From Amanita rubescens (taxonomy: Eukaryota; Basidiomycota; Agaricomycetes; Agaricales; Amanitaceae), in contig WION01000027.1 of the NCBI GenBank assembly GCA_015039365.1, forward strand, positions 62,001 to 126,000: a stretch of 64,000 nucleotides of DNA. Direction: 5' to 3'. Within the stretch, counting starts at the first letter, position 1. Each line of letters starts with the position of its first letter. The notes beneath the pieces are model-generated. The model was given only the letters and a program-made list of their open reading frames with translations, was not told the origin of the DNA and ran no database searches. The position numbers and the translations under genes were made by a program. Shown piece by piece: positions 45,586-57,700 of this stretch.

Positions 45586-46367
45586 TTGCTCAAATGCCAC
45601 TACAGAATATTGTATTAACTGCTTGCTAGTGTGCATCTGCTAGTACCCACCTGTTCTATTTGTGCTAGCATATTTTCCTTCCTACATCATGTGACATGCT
45701 TCCATAAGTTTGTACTATGAGTCTCATCAATTCTGTAATGTTAGCAGAAACTTCTTTTGATGTAAGTTTTCAATTTCAGGTGAAAAAGGTGGCTAGTTTG
45801 AGAGGCCGTTGCTTATAAATAATGCTGAATGGACCTGTAGTCCCCTGATGGTTCCATGGTGGACTCAAATCCTCCAATTTGTGTATTCTTCTGGGTCCCA
45901 ACTCCAGTGTTGTACTACACCTTGAATGTAAGCCTGCTTTACCAGTTCATCCATTGGGGTTTATTTACACATGATCATGACATGATGAGGGATTATACTA
46001 CTTGTGCAGATGGGTTTTGTTGCCCACTGTAGTTATGGGTTACTTTTGGTCTTGTGCTGTGGCATGGTAGTCCACTGTCATCATATGCACCTAAATATCA
46101 AATTTGTTTCTTGGACCCTCCATGAAGTTTTTGCTCAATTTTTCCAAATGTACTGTGAATTCATAGACTTACAGTTCAAGTCTATGACCCCAAATTACTG
46201 ATTTTTTCACCTCAACTTGTTGAACAGTGAACTTAGCTATCATCAAAACAAGTATACAAGAGCTAATAAAAGCAAAGTGAAAGAACCAATGAAATGGAAG
46301 CATGTAGGAAGGAAATAGTATCATGGTAAAAACAGTACTGGTAAAGCCCTGAAGTGGCATTGAGCAA
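45586..46367. other. Intergenic between convergent GTPase genes
   Basis: About 780 bases at the centre of the inverted repeat. AT-rich, no coding pattern. It must hold both transcription terminators. Confidence 0.5.
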
Positions 46368-49300
46368 TCAGAAATCCTTGATTTGATCATATAAAAATGT
46401 AATCAAATATTGAGGATCAGATGGAAGACATTTGGCATTAATTCTAGTCTTCAGTTTTTCAACATTTCCATCTTTCTTGAAGTGGTCCAAAGCTTCTTGA
46501 ATTGATTCAACAATTGGCTTCTTCATCCAAAAGGATTTCTTGGCAATGATGATGGATGCTGACACTTGTTAATTGATGAAGAAATAAGACAGAACATATT
46601 ACCTGCTAAAATTTGACAACCTATGGGCTGGTTAGACAAGTGAGAACTTTTAAGACAGAAGAATACATATGGATGTCCTTACAGTCTTGTGAAATTTCAC
46701 TGTTTGTTCTCCAAACAACTTGCAAAGTTGGTCCTAAGGAGGTCAATAGGTAAGATTCCCAAGTTCAGCTCAGCAAATAACTTACAACCTAACCAGCAGA
46801 TTAAAACCTTTCTTGATATCACTTGTACATCATTGCTTACCTATGAGATCAGACAGGTAAGTGAATAGCTGTGAAAAAATTGAAATGGTATTGCACAATC
46901 TGTGCATGAAATTAGTAGCAGAACAACAAAATATTTTCCCTCACTTTCTGTGAAATATTTATAGAAATACTGCATTTCAGAAGTCAAGACTTGCTCACAA
47001 TCTGTGGCCATGAGATGGGAATGATGAGATTGCACAAGCACTAACTTCCTGTCAATTGTGAGATGACAACCTAGTGGAAAAATGCGGTGTTACTCACATT
47101 CTTTTGATCATGAGATAATTGACATTGAAGACAAGAATGCAATGCTGCTCACATCCTGTTGATTATAATGGCAGATCATTCAGCAGGAAGGTGCAGTATC
47201 ACTCACAAGCTGTAATCATGATTGATATAATGAGACTATATATACAGGGGCATTGACACTCACAGACTGTTGGTCATGAGATAAATTAAAACAACTTGAG
47301 AGACCAAATGCAGTACAACCCACCACCTGTATATCATGATGGAACATCTGATAAAACTGGGTTATGAATAGGAATATGTGATATCACATACAAACTATTG
47401 GTTATGATGTTGAAACTAATTTTCAGATGAAATTTCAAGGCCACTCACAGGCTGGATTTTTAAGATGGAATCATTATGGGGTTTCTAATGCAGTATTTCA
47501 CTCACCATCTATTTGTTAGCAATGAGACAGAATCACAGATGGTAGTCAGACCATGAAACTTACAGGCTGTTAGCCATGGAATGAGATGAGGTTGCAATAC
47601 ATATATGGAATAATATTGTAGTATCACTTACTTCCTGTTGGCCAAGGATGGTGAGCATGGATGACAGATGAAATTTCAATGATGCTTACAACCTGTAAGT
47701 TGTCCAAATAAGAAAGTGCAGGGTAGAAAAAGTGTGTGTATAGCATACTAACTTCCTGTTGGTTATGAGATGAAATGGCCACTTGACACAAAAGCTCAAT
47801 GTCACCCACAATCTGTTAGTCATTGAATGGGATGAGTTTATCTACAGATAGGTGAAGTGCAGTATTACATACATCCTGTGCCTGGGGTAGAATGGTATAA
47901 GATCAATATATGTACAAATGCAAGGTTACTACTCACTTTCTGTTCATAGTGGGCGATAGGGATCAAACATGCAGGTAAATTGCAGTCTTGCTCACCATGC
48001 CCTCCTTACAACGGGGTGAACTTGATAAGATTTGTCAGGAGATAATGTGAACTGTTACTCACAATCTGTCAAACATGGGGTGAGACTTCCTGGAAGAAAA
48101 ATGTCCAATTTAACTTACACTCTGTTGTAGGATGAGTTTAGATGATTGACAAAGTACAAGTATGGCCTTCCTACTCACATTCTTTTGATCATACATGATG
48201 TTTATTGCATAATAGGAAAATGCAAAGTGCCACCCACTTTCTGTTGGTCATGGTGTGAGATGGAAAGACTGTCTGACACATATGGTACTGTGATCCCTCA
48301 CATTCTGTTATTCTTGGTGAGAATTCTAATGGAACTCTAATACTAAAGTTCAGTGCCACTCACATACTACTTGTCACAAAATAAGATATGAATTCCTGGA
48401 TATGAACAAATCTTGTTGCTTACACCACGCTAGCCATGGAATGAGTAGCCTTGGAGGTTGTAGTGAATGGCCACTCACATCCTATTGGATAATAATATGT
48501 AGTAAGTACATAGAAGAGGAAATGTCGATCTACTCACTTCCTGTTGACCATTAATCAGTAATAAATCATGATAGAGACTGTTAGATGATGTTGCAGGACC
48601 ACTCACACCCTGTTTTAACAGAATAAAAATGTTGATAGAGAGAGGTGTAGTGCCACCTACATCTCGCTGTTTAAGGATAGATGCAATCACAAACTACAAT
48701 CTGGAAAGAAAAGTAACTTACATCCTTTGGCCATGCATTAGTTTGCTCTCTGGACAGAACTGTTGCCACTCACTTCCTGTTCCCCATCCCATAAAACTTG
48801 CAAAATGTGCACTGGTTTTGCTTACCCACTGCAATTATATGGATCAGATTTGCTTGCGGGTACATATGAGCATTGGAGTCAGTGACACTCACTCTCATCA
48901 AAACATGCTTATTTGGGATGATTCCCACATAACCCATTACTAGTGATAAATGCTAGATATTTGGAGAATTACACACATCCTACTCATTCAGACATTCAGC
49001 AAGGCATTCATCATGAGAGGGTGATGTCTCAAACACTCACTCTCTGCAAGAAACTTTTGAGATATCCAGTATGATAAAGCATCCCCCTATACTTACTGTT
49101 CTTTTGAACTTTGAATGACTCAGCCAAAGCTGCTATCTATATCAACATATTCACAAACTCACCCAATAATGTGGGAAGCTACGTGTTACAGTCATTATAG
49201 CCTGTTTCATGCTAATCCCATCATCAATTTGGAGGCCCAGTCTGGATACTATCAAGGTTTGAAATTGATCATGAAGTATGATGCTTACTGAAGTGCTGAC

Positions 49301-50388
49301 TTGACACAAAGATTGAGATTGTTCATTTGTGTTGATACAAACAGCCTGTTAAGACTAGGGTTATCAATGGCAGCAGCAGATATTTCAGTAAGTTCATGAC
49401 AGTGTGTCTCTGGCATATCCATATCTTCCAATCATTATTACCTCTGCATTTGTAAATGATGCAATGTTGTCATTCTCACCTTCCAAGTGCACATATGTCT
49501 TAGGAGGATATCCAGATTTCATGACCTTGGGGAGATATACTCTCTGAAAAGTGTCTTCAGCATTCTCCTTGGCCTTGTACCACTTATCTCCATCATCTTC
49601 CATGTCATTTAATTGCACATATTCCTTGATAATTTGTGCATCAAATTTGGTGAATATTGCCACCAAAGGAACTGTGGGCCTCTTCTGGTCAGTAGTCTAA
49701 TTTTATGCCTGGTGGTTTGCATAGTACCTTCCCCAATTCCTTTAGTGAAGAATTTGAGCTCTTCAGATTGAATAGGGCGAGACCCTTCCATAGGTATGCA
49801 GTACCTATGACAATTAAGCTTGCCAGCCCCATAAAAATAAAGTACAAAATACCAAATCATATGCAACTGCTGCCTTGTTGTAGTTGAAGCAGATCTCCTC
49901 TCAATGAATTTCCAGACATCTTCAAGTTCCTTATTATCACCAGCCTCAAATCCCTGTGAATCATGGAAGATGAAATTGCTTCCAGGGTATGTAATCTGGT
50001 CTTCAATATCATGTATGCCTCTCTGGACATTTGTTATGTGAGGTAATAGCTACCAAATGAGTTGACTCACCTCAATTGTTGGAGCCAAATGGATGTCCAA
50101 AGGTTCTAACATTATATTTAAGCAAAAATGCTTGATGTGCAAAAGAAGTATTACGTTTAAGGTCACTATCATCCTGATGGTAGACAATGGGATTTGTGCC
50201 CATTGCTACACCACAAACTTTCTCAAGAATAGTAGTCTTGCCTGCATTGGCCCTCCCAATGACAAGAATGCGAAAATAAGGGCAGTTGTATCGCTCCTTG
50301 AGCATATCAATAAGGTCTGTGACTTAAAATTAATCATCGTTACTATGTGTACACGTGCGCAGAACGTACTGCTGTTTGCCTCAGACAT
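46368..50388 (-). CDS. AIG1-like G-domain GTPase 2, with micro-exon array
   Basis: Starts at ATG 50388 (MSEANS, then a 49-52 base intron) and ends TGA at 46368-46370. The last exon is 46368-46558 (191 nt, same length as in GTPase 1). The G domain is nearly identical to copy 1 (GRANAGKT, HDSQGFEAG, TKFDAQII). The C-terminal exons read DQLCKLFGEQTVKFHKT, PIGCQILA and SIIIAKKSFWMKKP. I found no stop or frameshift in any exon. The upstream linked DnaJ copy (51910-50645) is a pseudogene, so the GTPase has been kept while its neighbour decayed. Confidence 0.83.
46760..49110 (-). other. Micro-exon array 2
   Basis: Seen on the plus strand as repeated CACTCACNNNCTGTTGG-like strings. Read on the minus strand the first exons are TTCAAAAGAACA (12 nt), AGA, GAT, CATGTTTTGATGAGA (15 nt, at about 48893-48907), TGG, GAA, GAT, CGAGAT (6 nt), GGT, GAA, GAT, CGTGGT (6 nt) and TAT. 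They are followed by mostly 3-nt exons down to GTT near 46790. Lengths at matching positions equal those in array 1 at the start of the array; all are multiples of three. Confidence 0.72.
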
Positions 50389-50644
50389 TGCTTGATGCTT
50401 TTATCGCCACTGGAGAAATGATACACCGGAAGATGATGTAGGGCGGCGAGAGATCGGTGAATAACGTAGCCAAAAAGGCGTGTAAGGCGTGTAGATGAGC
50501 GCGAGAGATAACCTGCAGAACGGACCCCGAGAGCACCAACTGCCGCGTTACGGACCCCGATACTAAGCCTCACAAGTCCAAATTAAACAATGCGCTCTAA
50601 TCTAAAATGATCATCAGGTACTACGGTATCTCGAATCGGATCCA

Positions 50645-51910
50645 TCACCTCGGGCCCGAACGCTCCCTACTCGCCTTCGTTTCTACCTTGACATACTCAC
50701 TATCATCTCCCATCCCATTTCCGCGCGCCGAATTCGCCACCGACCCTTGCGCCCGACCCTGTCCAGACTGCTCCATCCCGCCCAACCCCGTACCCAACCC
50801 AGGGGCATCTGGATCCTTCTTGACAGCCATATACGCCTCTCCCAAAATCTGCAACGCGATCGCTCTCAACAATACCTTATCCCTCCCCGCTCCAAGATCC
50901 AATAACCTATCACAAACTTCCCTCAACACGCTCTCCACTTCCAATTCGGTGCTTTTGAACAAGGCTTGAACGCCCTTTTCAGCAGCTTGCTCTTCGAGTT
51001 TCTTTCTCTCCTCTGGGGAAAGCCCGCCTGCCTTTTCAGCCGCTTGGAGTTGGTCAAATACGGCTTTGAGTTCGATAGCGGAACGGAGGGTAGATATGGT
51101 TTCGGAAAAGACGTGGTATTTAGATTGGACGTTGTGTATCCATCCACCGACGCCGAAAAAGGTTTGGTGAGTGGCGAGGAAGTGTTTGGCTTTGGAGGCG
51201 TAGACGAAACCGATCGCTTGTAAGAGTTCGTAGCCATACGATTGGTGGACGAGGTCACTGGTTGGACGTTGTGTAAAAAATCAGAAAAAAAGCGACAGAC
51301 GTACTCGGCTTCTAGTTCGCACATCTGTTTATAACCATTAAGCATATCCCTGTCGTTCGGCGTCCCAGCTTTAGCGCCCAACTCGTCATAACGCCTCCTC
51401 AGCTCAGGATCCGACAAACTTTGGTAAGCGATGGATATCGTTCAGCGGCGGTGGGGTCATTGTAGGTTTTTGTCTGGGTGGTGTTTGATGGCGAGGCGGC
51501 GGTAGGCGCGTTTGGTGTCGTCTTGGGTGGAAGAGGGGGGAAGAGGCGGTTAGGCCGAGGTCGTAGTATTCGGTTTCCAAGGGTTTTTCTTGGGTACCGA
51601 TCATTCGGGTTTTACGCGGGGTGTGTGGATGATGATGATGAAGGGCCTGGTGGTGGTACCGCTGGTGGTTTTGTACTATAGCCATTGAGTGGTGTGTAAG
51701 ATGAGGAGGTTGAGGATGAACGAGGGCGGGGAGGTTGAGGATGGGTAAGATTGAAGGGAGAGGCGAAGATGGTGTTGCAAGCGAAGCAGCGGATGGTGAG
51801 AGGAATGCGTGGAGGTGGTGGTGGAGATGGTACACGGAATTCAAGGAGAATGTTGCGGGCAAAATTTGGACAGCGTGCGGGGAGATGAGGCTCGATTTAC
51901 CGGGAGGGCA
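50645..51910 (-). pseudogene. DnaJ pseudogene (copy 2)
   Basis: The minus strand repeats the intact DnaJ gene. The N-terminal cysteine pairs and the J domain are present but broken by frameshifts (around 51440-51620). The segment from after KAGTP to before NDRDMLNGY, about 390 bases coding for the middle of the protein, is deleted, joining the two directly. The C-terminal DnaJ-X part and its intron are still open (ending at 50645). No intact product is possible. Confidence 0.85.
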
Positions 51911-52009
51911 GAGAGTGGTCGTTATGCGACACCGTTCGTATGCACAGGCAAGAAGGGAGAGCTCAAATATTCTTGTAGTGTCTAGGCTTGAAAATAAAAA
52001 ACGATGAGC

Positions 52010-52690
52010 TCATCACACTTTACGTAGTAACGAACAGGGGAGGAACTTACCAACTGGATACATCCAATAACGGTCGCGCCGGCGCCGGGTTCCCGCTCGG
52101 GTGCCCATACAATAGTAATGAAGACCCGCTTCAACCGTCTGCAGGGGGGGAGGTAGCATTCAGCAAGATCATTCGAACCGCATATACATGTCCAAGTACC
52201 ATTTGTAGTCTCTCCGGATGGTCCAGGCAATAGAGGGTGTTTGAGAATGAGGAGACCTTCGACGTTGTTCCCCATAAGTTCATTTCTGGTGAAGGCATCT
52301 AAGATTGCAGGTTCAATACCGAAGAAGGGGTCCGCGGCGGAGCCGGGTTTGCCCTCAATGGCGCATTGTCACCTTCTGACCAGTTTTGCACTTTGGGGTT
52401 GATAGGCTCACCTACGCTCCCTAACACGCAGAGAATGGACAAGCCGAAGTCCTTGACGTGTTTGCCAAAGCGGCGGGGAAGCCTAATCACGGTGGAGACA
52501 GAGTAGAATTGAGTCAAGGCACGTTTCTTGGATGATTTTTCAGTAGCGAGAGGGGGTGGTGGATGCGCAGCTGCGGAGACAATGTAGGTGTGGCTGGTGA
52601 TCCGACCAATGTCGGACATGCAGGCGAACTTGTCGTCGGGGTCGACATCAAAGATGTGTTTGACGGTACCAAGAGGAGCGATGATTCAGA
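52010..52690 (-). pseudogene. Acetyl-CoA synthetase fragment
   Basis: The minus strand reads [15 protein letters not shown], then [12 protein letters not shown] and [13 protein letters not shown], then [24 protein letters not shown] and [13 protein letters not shown]. These match consecutive conserved blocks of acetyl-CoA synthetase (acetate + ATP + CoA to acetyl-CoA), including the region around the acyl-adenylate motifs. Frame changes separate the pieces and both the N- and C-terminal parts are missing. It lies between two copies of the DnaJ-GTPase segment and may have come with a rearrangement. Confidence 0.72.
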
Positions 52691-53839
52691 ACTTCAGGCT
52701 AGAACTCATAAGGCGGAGACGAGGGAGGGGTGAGTCGGTGACAGTAGAGAGCAAAGTTGGGCTGAGGCGTCCAAAGACTACGGCGGCAGAGGTATGTGCA
52801 CGTCGTGGCATTTGATGGGCAGTTAAACCGGTTGCGTGGGCCGGGGGGCCTCGAGCTCCAGAGGATCGGGTCGAGTCTTCGGTGACGAAGGATGTTTCAG
52901 AATGGCTGGACCTATGGAACTGGAAATCGTCGACCAGGAGGCAACCTTGACTCGGATCTTTGAGTCGATGTTGAGAACGCGCAGGGTATTCATCCTTCCA
53001 GTGAGGCGGTGGAGAAAAGCCTAAACAGCTGTGAGCGCAAAGTCAGTGTCGTGCGCGCTGGTTTGGTTTTGGCTGGAAAGTAGGCTGGAGAGCTTCGTGG
53101 CCTGGGGGACGATGAAAGAGTCTGTCGCATGCGCCGGGCCGATTTGCCGCGCAGGTGCGTTCCACGAGAGGCTGTGCTAACGTTACTATGGCAATTCATC
53201 GTACGCGTCCCGCTCTCTGCCCCGCGTCCTCAAGCAGGGTTCGGCTAGATCGAAGCGGTGGATGATGTGGAGACGAAGGTGATGGATTCTTTCAACTACC
53301 ACAAACGTTCGGACATTGCACAAATCACCGTGACGGCTCACACAATTTTTCCTCGAAAATCATCCGCTGACGTAGCAAATACCAACGCATATAGGGCCAT
53401 CCCAACATTGGGAGGAGGCTCTGTGCGACTCTTATTGGAGGTGTAAATCCCCTCTCCTGCTCGTTACTACCGGACGAGTGCTACACAATCCGACCCGACC
53501 ATTACACTCATCTTCATGTAGAAGGAAAACGGTCTATGAAGAATTCAACTAAATTCCACCCTCGATCTTCCTCCGACCTCTTCTCGCTCTGATGTTACTT
53601 TGCCCGCAACCGAATCTCCACCACAATACAGAACCTTGCAGGCACGGGCAAGGGATAACAGCTCATCGCACGGATAAGATGTCTCTGGGCCTTGAGACGC
53701 TTATGACGACTTCATCTACGTCCACCACTCTCCAAGGGAAAAGGGAGAGTGTGCCTACCTGCACCTTTGATCGCTAGGAAAGCGCAAATCATTGACTCTA
53801 CCCTCTGCCGTCGCGCAAATGGTTTTACACCCCGACCAC
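52691..53839. other. Intergenic, no gene supported
   Basis: About 1.1 kb. A minus-strand stretch around 52890-53020 reads like protein (LTGRMNTLRVLNIDSKIRV) but has no start, domain or continuation that I can find. Confidence 0.45.
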
Positions 53840-54415
53840 GGACCCTCTGGGGAGAAGAAGACGATAATCAAGAGGACGCCGCTGTTGCTGCAGGTCCAAA
53901 TGCTAGTGGAGGTACGAAGCTGGATGTTAGCAAACAGCGCGTGGTGGTGGCGGCGGTGGTTTGGAAAGCAATTCAAAGGCGTTGTCTCCAGCGGCGCGGG
54001 ATGAACACGTGCGGCGGTGAGGGCGGTGGTGAGAGAAAAACGGGTCTTGAAACTGTTTGAGAACCTCGAACCAAAGTGGCTATATTCAGAGATCCGAATG
54101 ACAGGGATATGCCAAATGGCCACTTATAAGCAGAGTGCGTGTGTCCTCCCGACGTTTATGTTTTTACCTAACATTTGCCAGTGACTTCGTCCACGAACCT
54201 TACGGCTACGATCTCTGACTATGTCTTGGGAGTGGGCGTATATGGCTACTATCAAGAATGATCCGGATGTGCCTGAGCTAAATGCGGGACGGCGCAGCCT
54301 GGTCATGGATGGGGAAGGGGCCGGCCATTTTGGCGCAAGGAAATGGGATGGGAGATGATAGTGAGGATGTCAATGTCGAGACGAGGATCACGCGCGCTGG
54401 AGGTGACGGATCGAT
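53840..54415 (+). pseudogene. DnaJ pseudogene (copy 3), strongly decayed
   Basis: Fragments of the DnaJ-X half in order: the acidic EDDNQEDAA stretch, GGTKLDVSKQ, the region before FENLE, NDRDM, the intron junction with TGACTTCGTCCACGAA (compare TGACCTCGTCCACGAA in copy 1), and the C-terminal end (GMGDDSEDVNVETR). The J domain is absent and deletions and frameshifts are many. It occupies the same place relative to GTPase 3 as the intact gene does to GTPase 1. Confidence 0.82.
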
Positions 54416-54702
54416 TCAAGTACCTACTACCTACCTGATGTTCATTGTAAATTAGAGCCCATGTTTAATGAACTCCTGTTCGGCGATAATGCCGAGGCGG
54501 AATCGGTGTTCTTGGGGTCCATCGGACTGTGCTAGTTTCTCGGGGTCCATAACGCAGGTTATCTCCCGCGCTCATCTCTTCAGCCTTACAAGCCTTACTC
54601 GCCGCAACAGTGTGCAACTAACCATCATCTCCCTCGACACCCACCTTGCAGAGTTACTATTTCTTTGGCTAAGAGTGTCTAGTATCCTACAAGGATTGAG
54701 CA

Positions 54703-57700
54703 ATGTATGAGGCAAAGAATGGTGTGTTTATCATCCTATTCATCCAAATTAACAGTGATGATTGATCTCAATGGGTTAAAGACCTTCTCAATATACTCAA
54801 AGAGCGATATAAATGCTCTCATTTTCGCATTCTTGTCATTGGGAGGGCTAATGCAGGCAAGACTACTATTCTTGAGAAAGTTTGTGGTGTAGCAAAGGGC
54901 ACAAAACCCATGGTCTATAGTTGGTATGATCATGACCTCAAAAGTAATAATTCTTTTGCACATCAGGCATCTTTACTTAAAATATAATCTCAGGACCTTC
55001 CAATATCCATCTGGCTCCAACAATTGAAGTGAGCCAAGTTGTAACTTGTTTGGAAGCTAGTCCTCCATTGATGTATAATAAATATCCAGAGAGGCATACA
55101 TAATATTGAAGCCCAGATTTCATACCAAGGAAGCAACTTCATCTTCCATGATTCACAGGGGTTTGAGGCTGGTGACAAGAAGGAACTTGAAGATGTCTGG
55201 GCATTCATTGAAAAGAGGAGGACTGATTCAACCAGAACAAGGGAGCAGTTGCACATGATTTGGTATCTTGGGCTCTGTTTTTATGGAGATGGAAAACTTA
55301 ACTACTCTAGGTATTGCATACCCATGGGGGGATCTCGCCCTATTCAATCTGAAGAACTCAAGTTCTTTACTAAAGGAACTGGGGAAGGTATGCAAACCAC
55401 CAGGTGCAAAACTAGACTACCAATCAGATGAGGCCCACAGTTCCCCTGGTGGCTGTATTCACCAAATTTGATGCCGAAATTATTAAGGAATATGTGAAAT
55501 TAAATGACATGGAAGATGATGAGGATAAGTGGTGCAAGGCCAAGGAGAATGCTGAAGACACTTTTCAGAGGGTATATCTCCCCAAGGTCATGAATACTGA
55601 ATATCCTCCTAGGACATATGTGCAGTTAGAAGGTGGGAGTCACAATGTTGCATCATTTAAAAGCAGAGATAATCATACATAGCCAAAGATATGGATTTGC
55701 CAGAGACAGACTGTACTGAACTGACTGAAAAATCAGCTTCTACAATTGATGATCCAATTCTTAACAGGCTGTTTGTATCAACACAAATGAACAATCTTGA
55801 TCTTTGTGTCACAACAGCATTTCAGTAAGGATGATACCTCATGATCAGTTTCAAACCTTGATATTTCCAGGCATGTCCTTAATAGAGATGGAATCAATAT
55901 GCGTGATGCTCTATGGCTTGTAACCAACAGCTTCCCACATTATTGGGTGAGTTTGGTAAATATGATGATATAGATAGGAGCTGAGGCATTCAAAGCACAA
56001 AAGAGTAAGTACTATAAGCTAGTACATGATGGCACTGGATAAATCAAAATCATCCTCCAGAACTTAGTCACAGTGAGTCTAAGCTCTGTTGAGACCTCCT
56101 TGCATAATGAATGTCTTACTGAATGTCTAAAGGAGCAAGATGTGGTGATTATGCAATTTTTTTGCATTTACATAACATCATTGAGTCATGTGGCAATTGC
56201 CCAAATAGCATATTTTGATGAGAGTGAGTGTCACTGATGGTACCAGCAAGCAAATCTGATTTGCATGATTGCAGTGGGTAAGCAAAGCCAGTGCACATTT
56301 TGCAAGCCTTTATCATGGCATGAACAACAGCAAGTGAGTGACACAAGCTCTTTCTGGAAGGTAGACTCACATATGGCTGATTGAAAGGGTGTAAGTTACT
56401 TTTCTTTCCAGGTTGTTAGCTTATGATTGCATTTATCCTCAAACAGCGAGGAGTAGGTGGCACGATACCTCTCTCTATCAATATTATATGACAAACAGGA
56501 TGTGAGTGGTCCTGAAATGGCATTCAACAGTTACTTTCATGATCTATGTATTGCATCAAATCCTGTGAACAGCCTGTGAGTGCCATGGACTCTATTCTTT
56601 CATGGACTCCTACTCTCATACACTAATCAATCATCAACAGCATGTGAGTAGATCCACATTTCCTTTTCCATGCAATTTCATAACTCTTATCATTGTTCAA
56701 TAGTATGTGAGTGACTCTTCACTCCAATGTCCAAGGCTATTCACTAGATCCAATCCCATGGATAACAGCCTGTAAGCAATATGCAACACAGATATTTATT
56801 TATATGCAGGGACTCACACATTCATCTCATTTTGTGACAAGTAGTATGTGAGTGGCACTGAACTCTGTTAGAGGTCCATTATATTTCTCACTTGGACTAA
56901 CAGACTGTGAGGACATCACAATATCTAATTGCAAAACAGTATTTCCATCTTATACCATGACCAACAGTCAGTGAGTGGCACTTTGCAGTTTCCTATCAGG
57001 CAATATTCATCATGTGTGATCAAAGGATGTAAGCAGTATTGTACTATACTTGATCAAATGGTCTCATCCAAACTCATCCTACAATAGAGTGTAAGTCACC
57101 TTTTTCTTCCCAGAAGCCTCTCTTACTACCCCAGATTTAACAGGTTGTGAGTAACAGTTCACATTTATCTCCAGACAGGTCTTATCTTTGTCACAAGGAG
57201 GGCCCGGGAATTGTGGTGAGCAAGACCACAATTTATCTGCATCTTTGATCTCTATTTATCTTCAATGATGGGCAGGAGGTGAGTAACCCTGCACTTGTAA
57301 ATTGGTCTTACATATGTCATTTCAGGGGCAAATTGTATGTAATACCACACTTTACCTATCTATAGAGAAACCTGTCACATTCCATAACTAACAGATTGTG
57401 GGTGACATTGGGATTTTGTTTCAATTACTGGCCATCTCATCTCTTAACCAACAGGAAGTGAGTGAGCCACACATTTTCTGCCCTGCACTTCCCCAATAAC
57501 TTACAGAGTGCAAGTATCATTGAATTTCTATTTGTGATGCATGCTTATTGCCAATAGGAAGTAAGTGACACTACATTATCTTTCCATATATTGTGATCTT
57601 ACCTGAACTCACAACAAACAGACTGTAAGTGTCATTGTCTGACCATCATCTGTCATGCTGTTTCAGCCTGTCTTATTGCTAACAAATAGATGGTGAGTGA

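Noticed and set aside
42737..49110. Regularly spaced short repeats resembling a CRISPR array
   Set aside because: Only about 10 bases recur, they are splice-site strings, spacing varies from 48 to 85 and the genome is eukaryotic.
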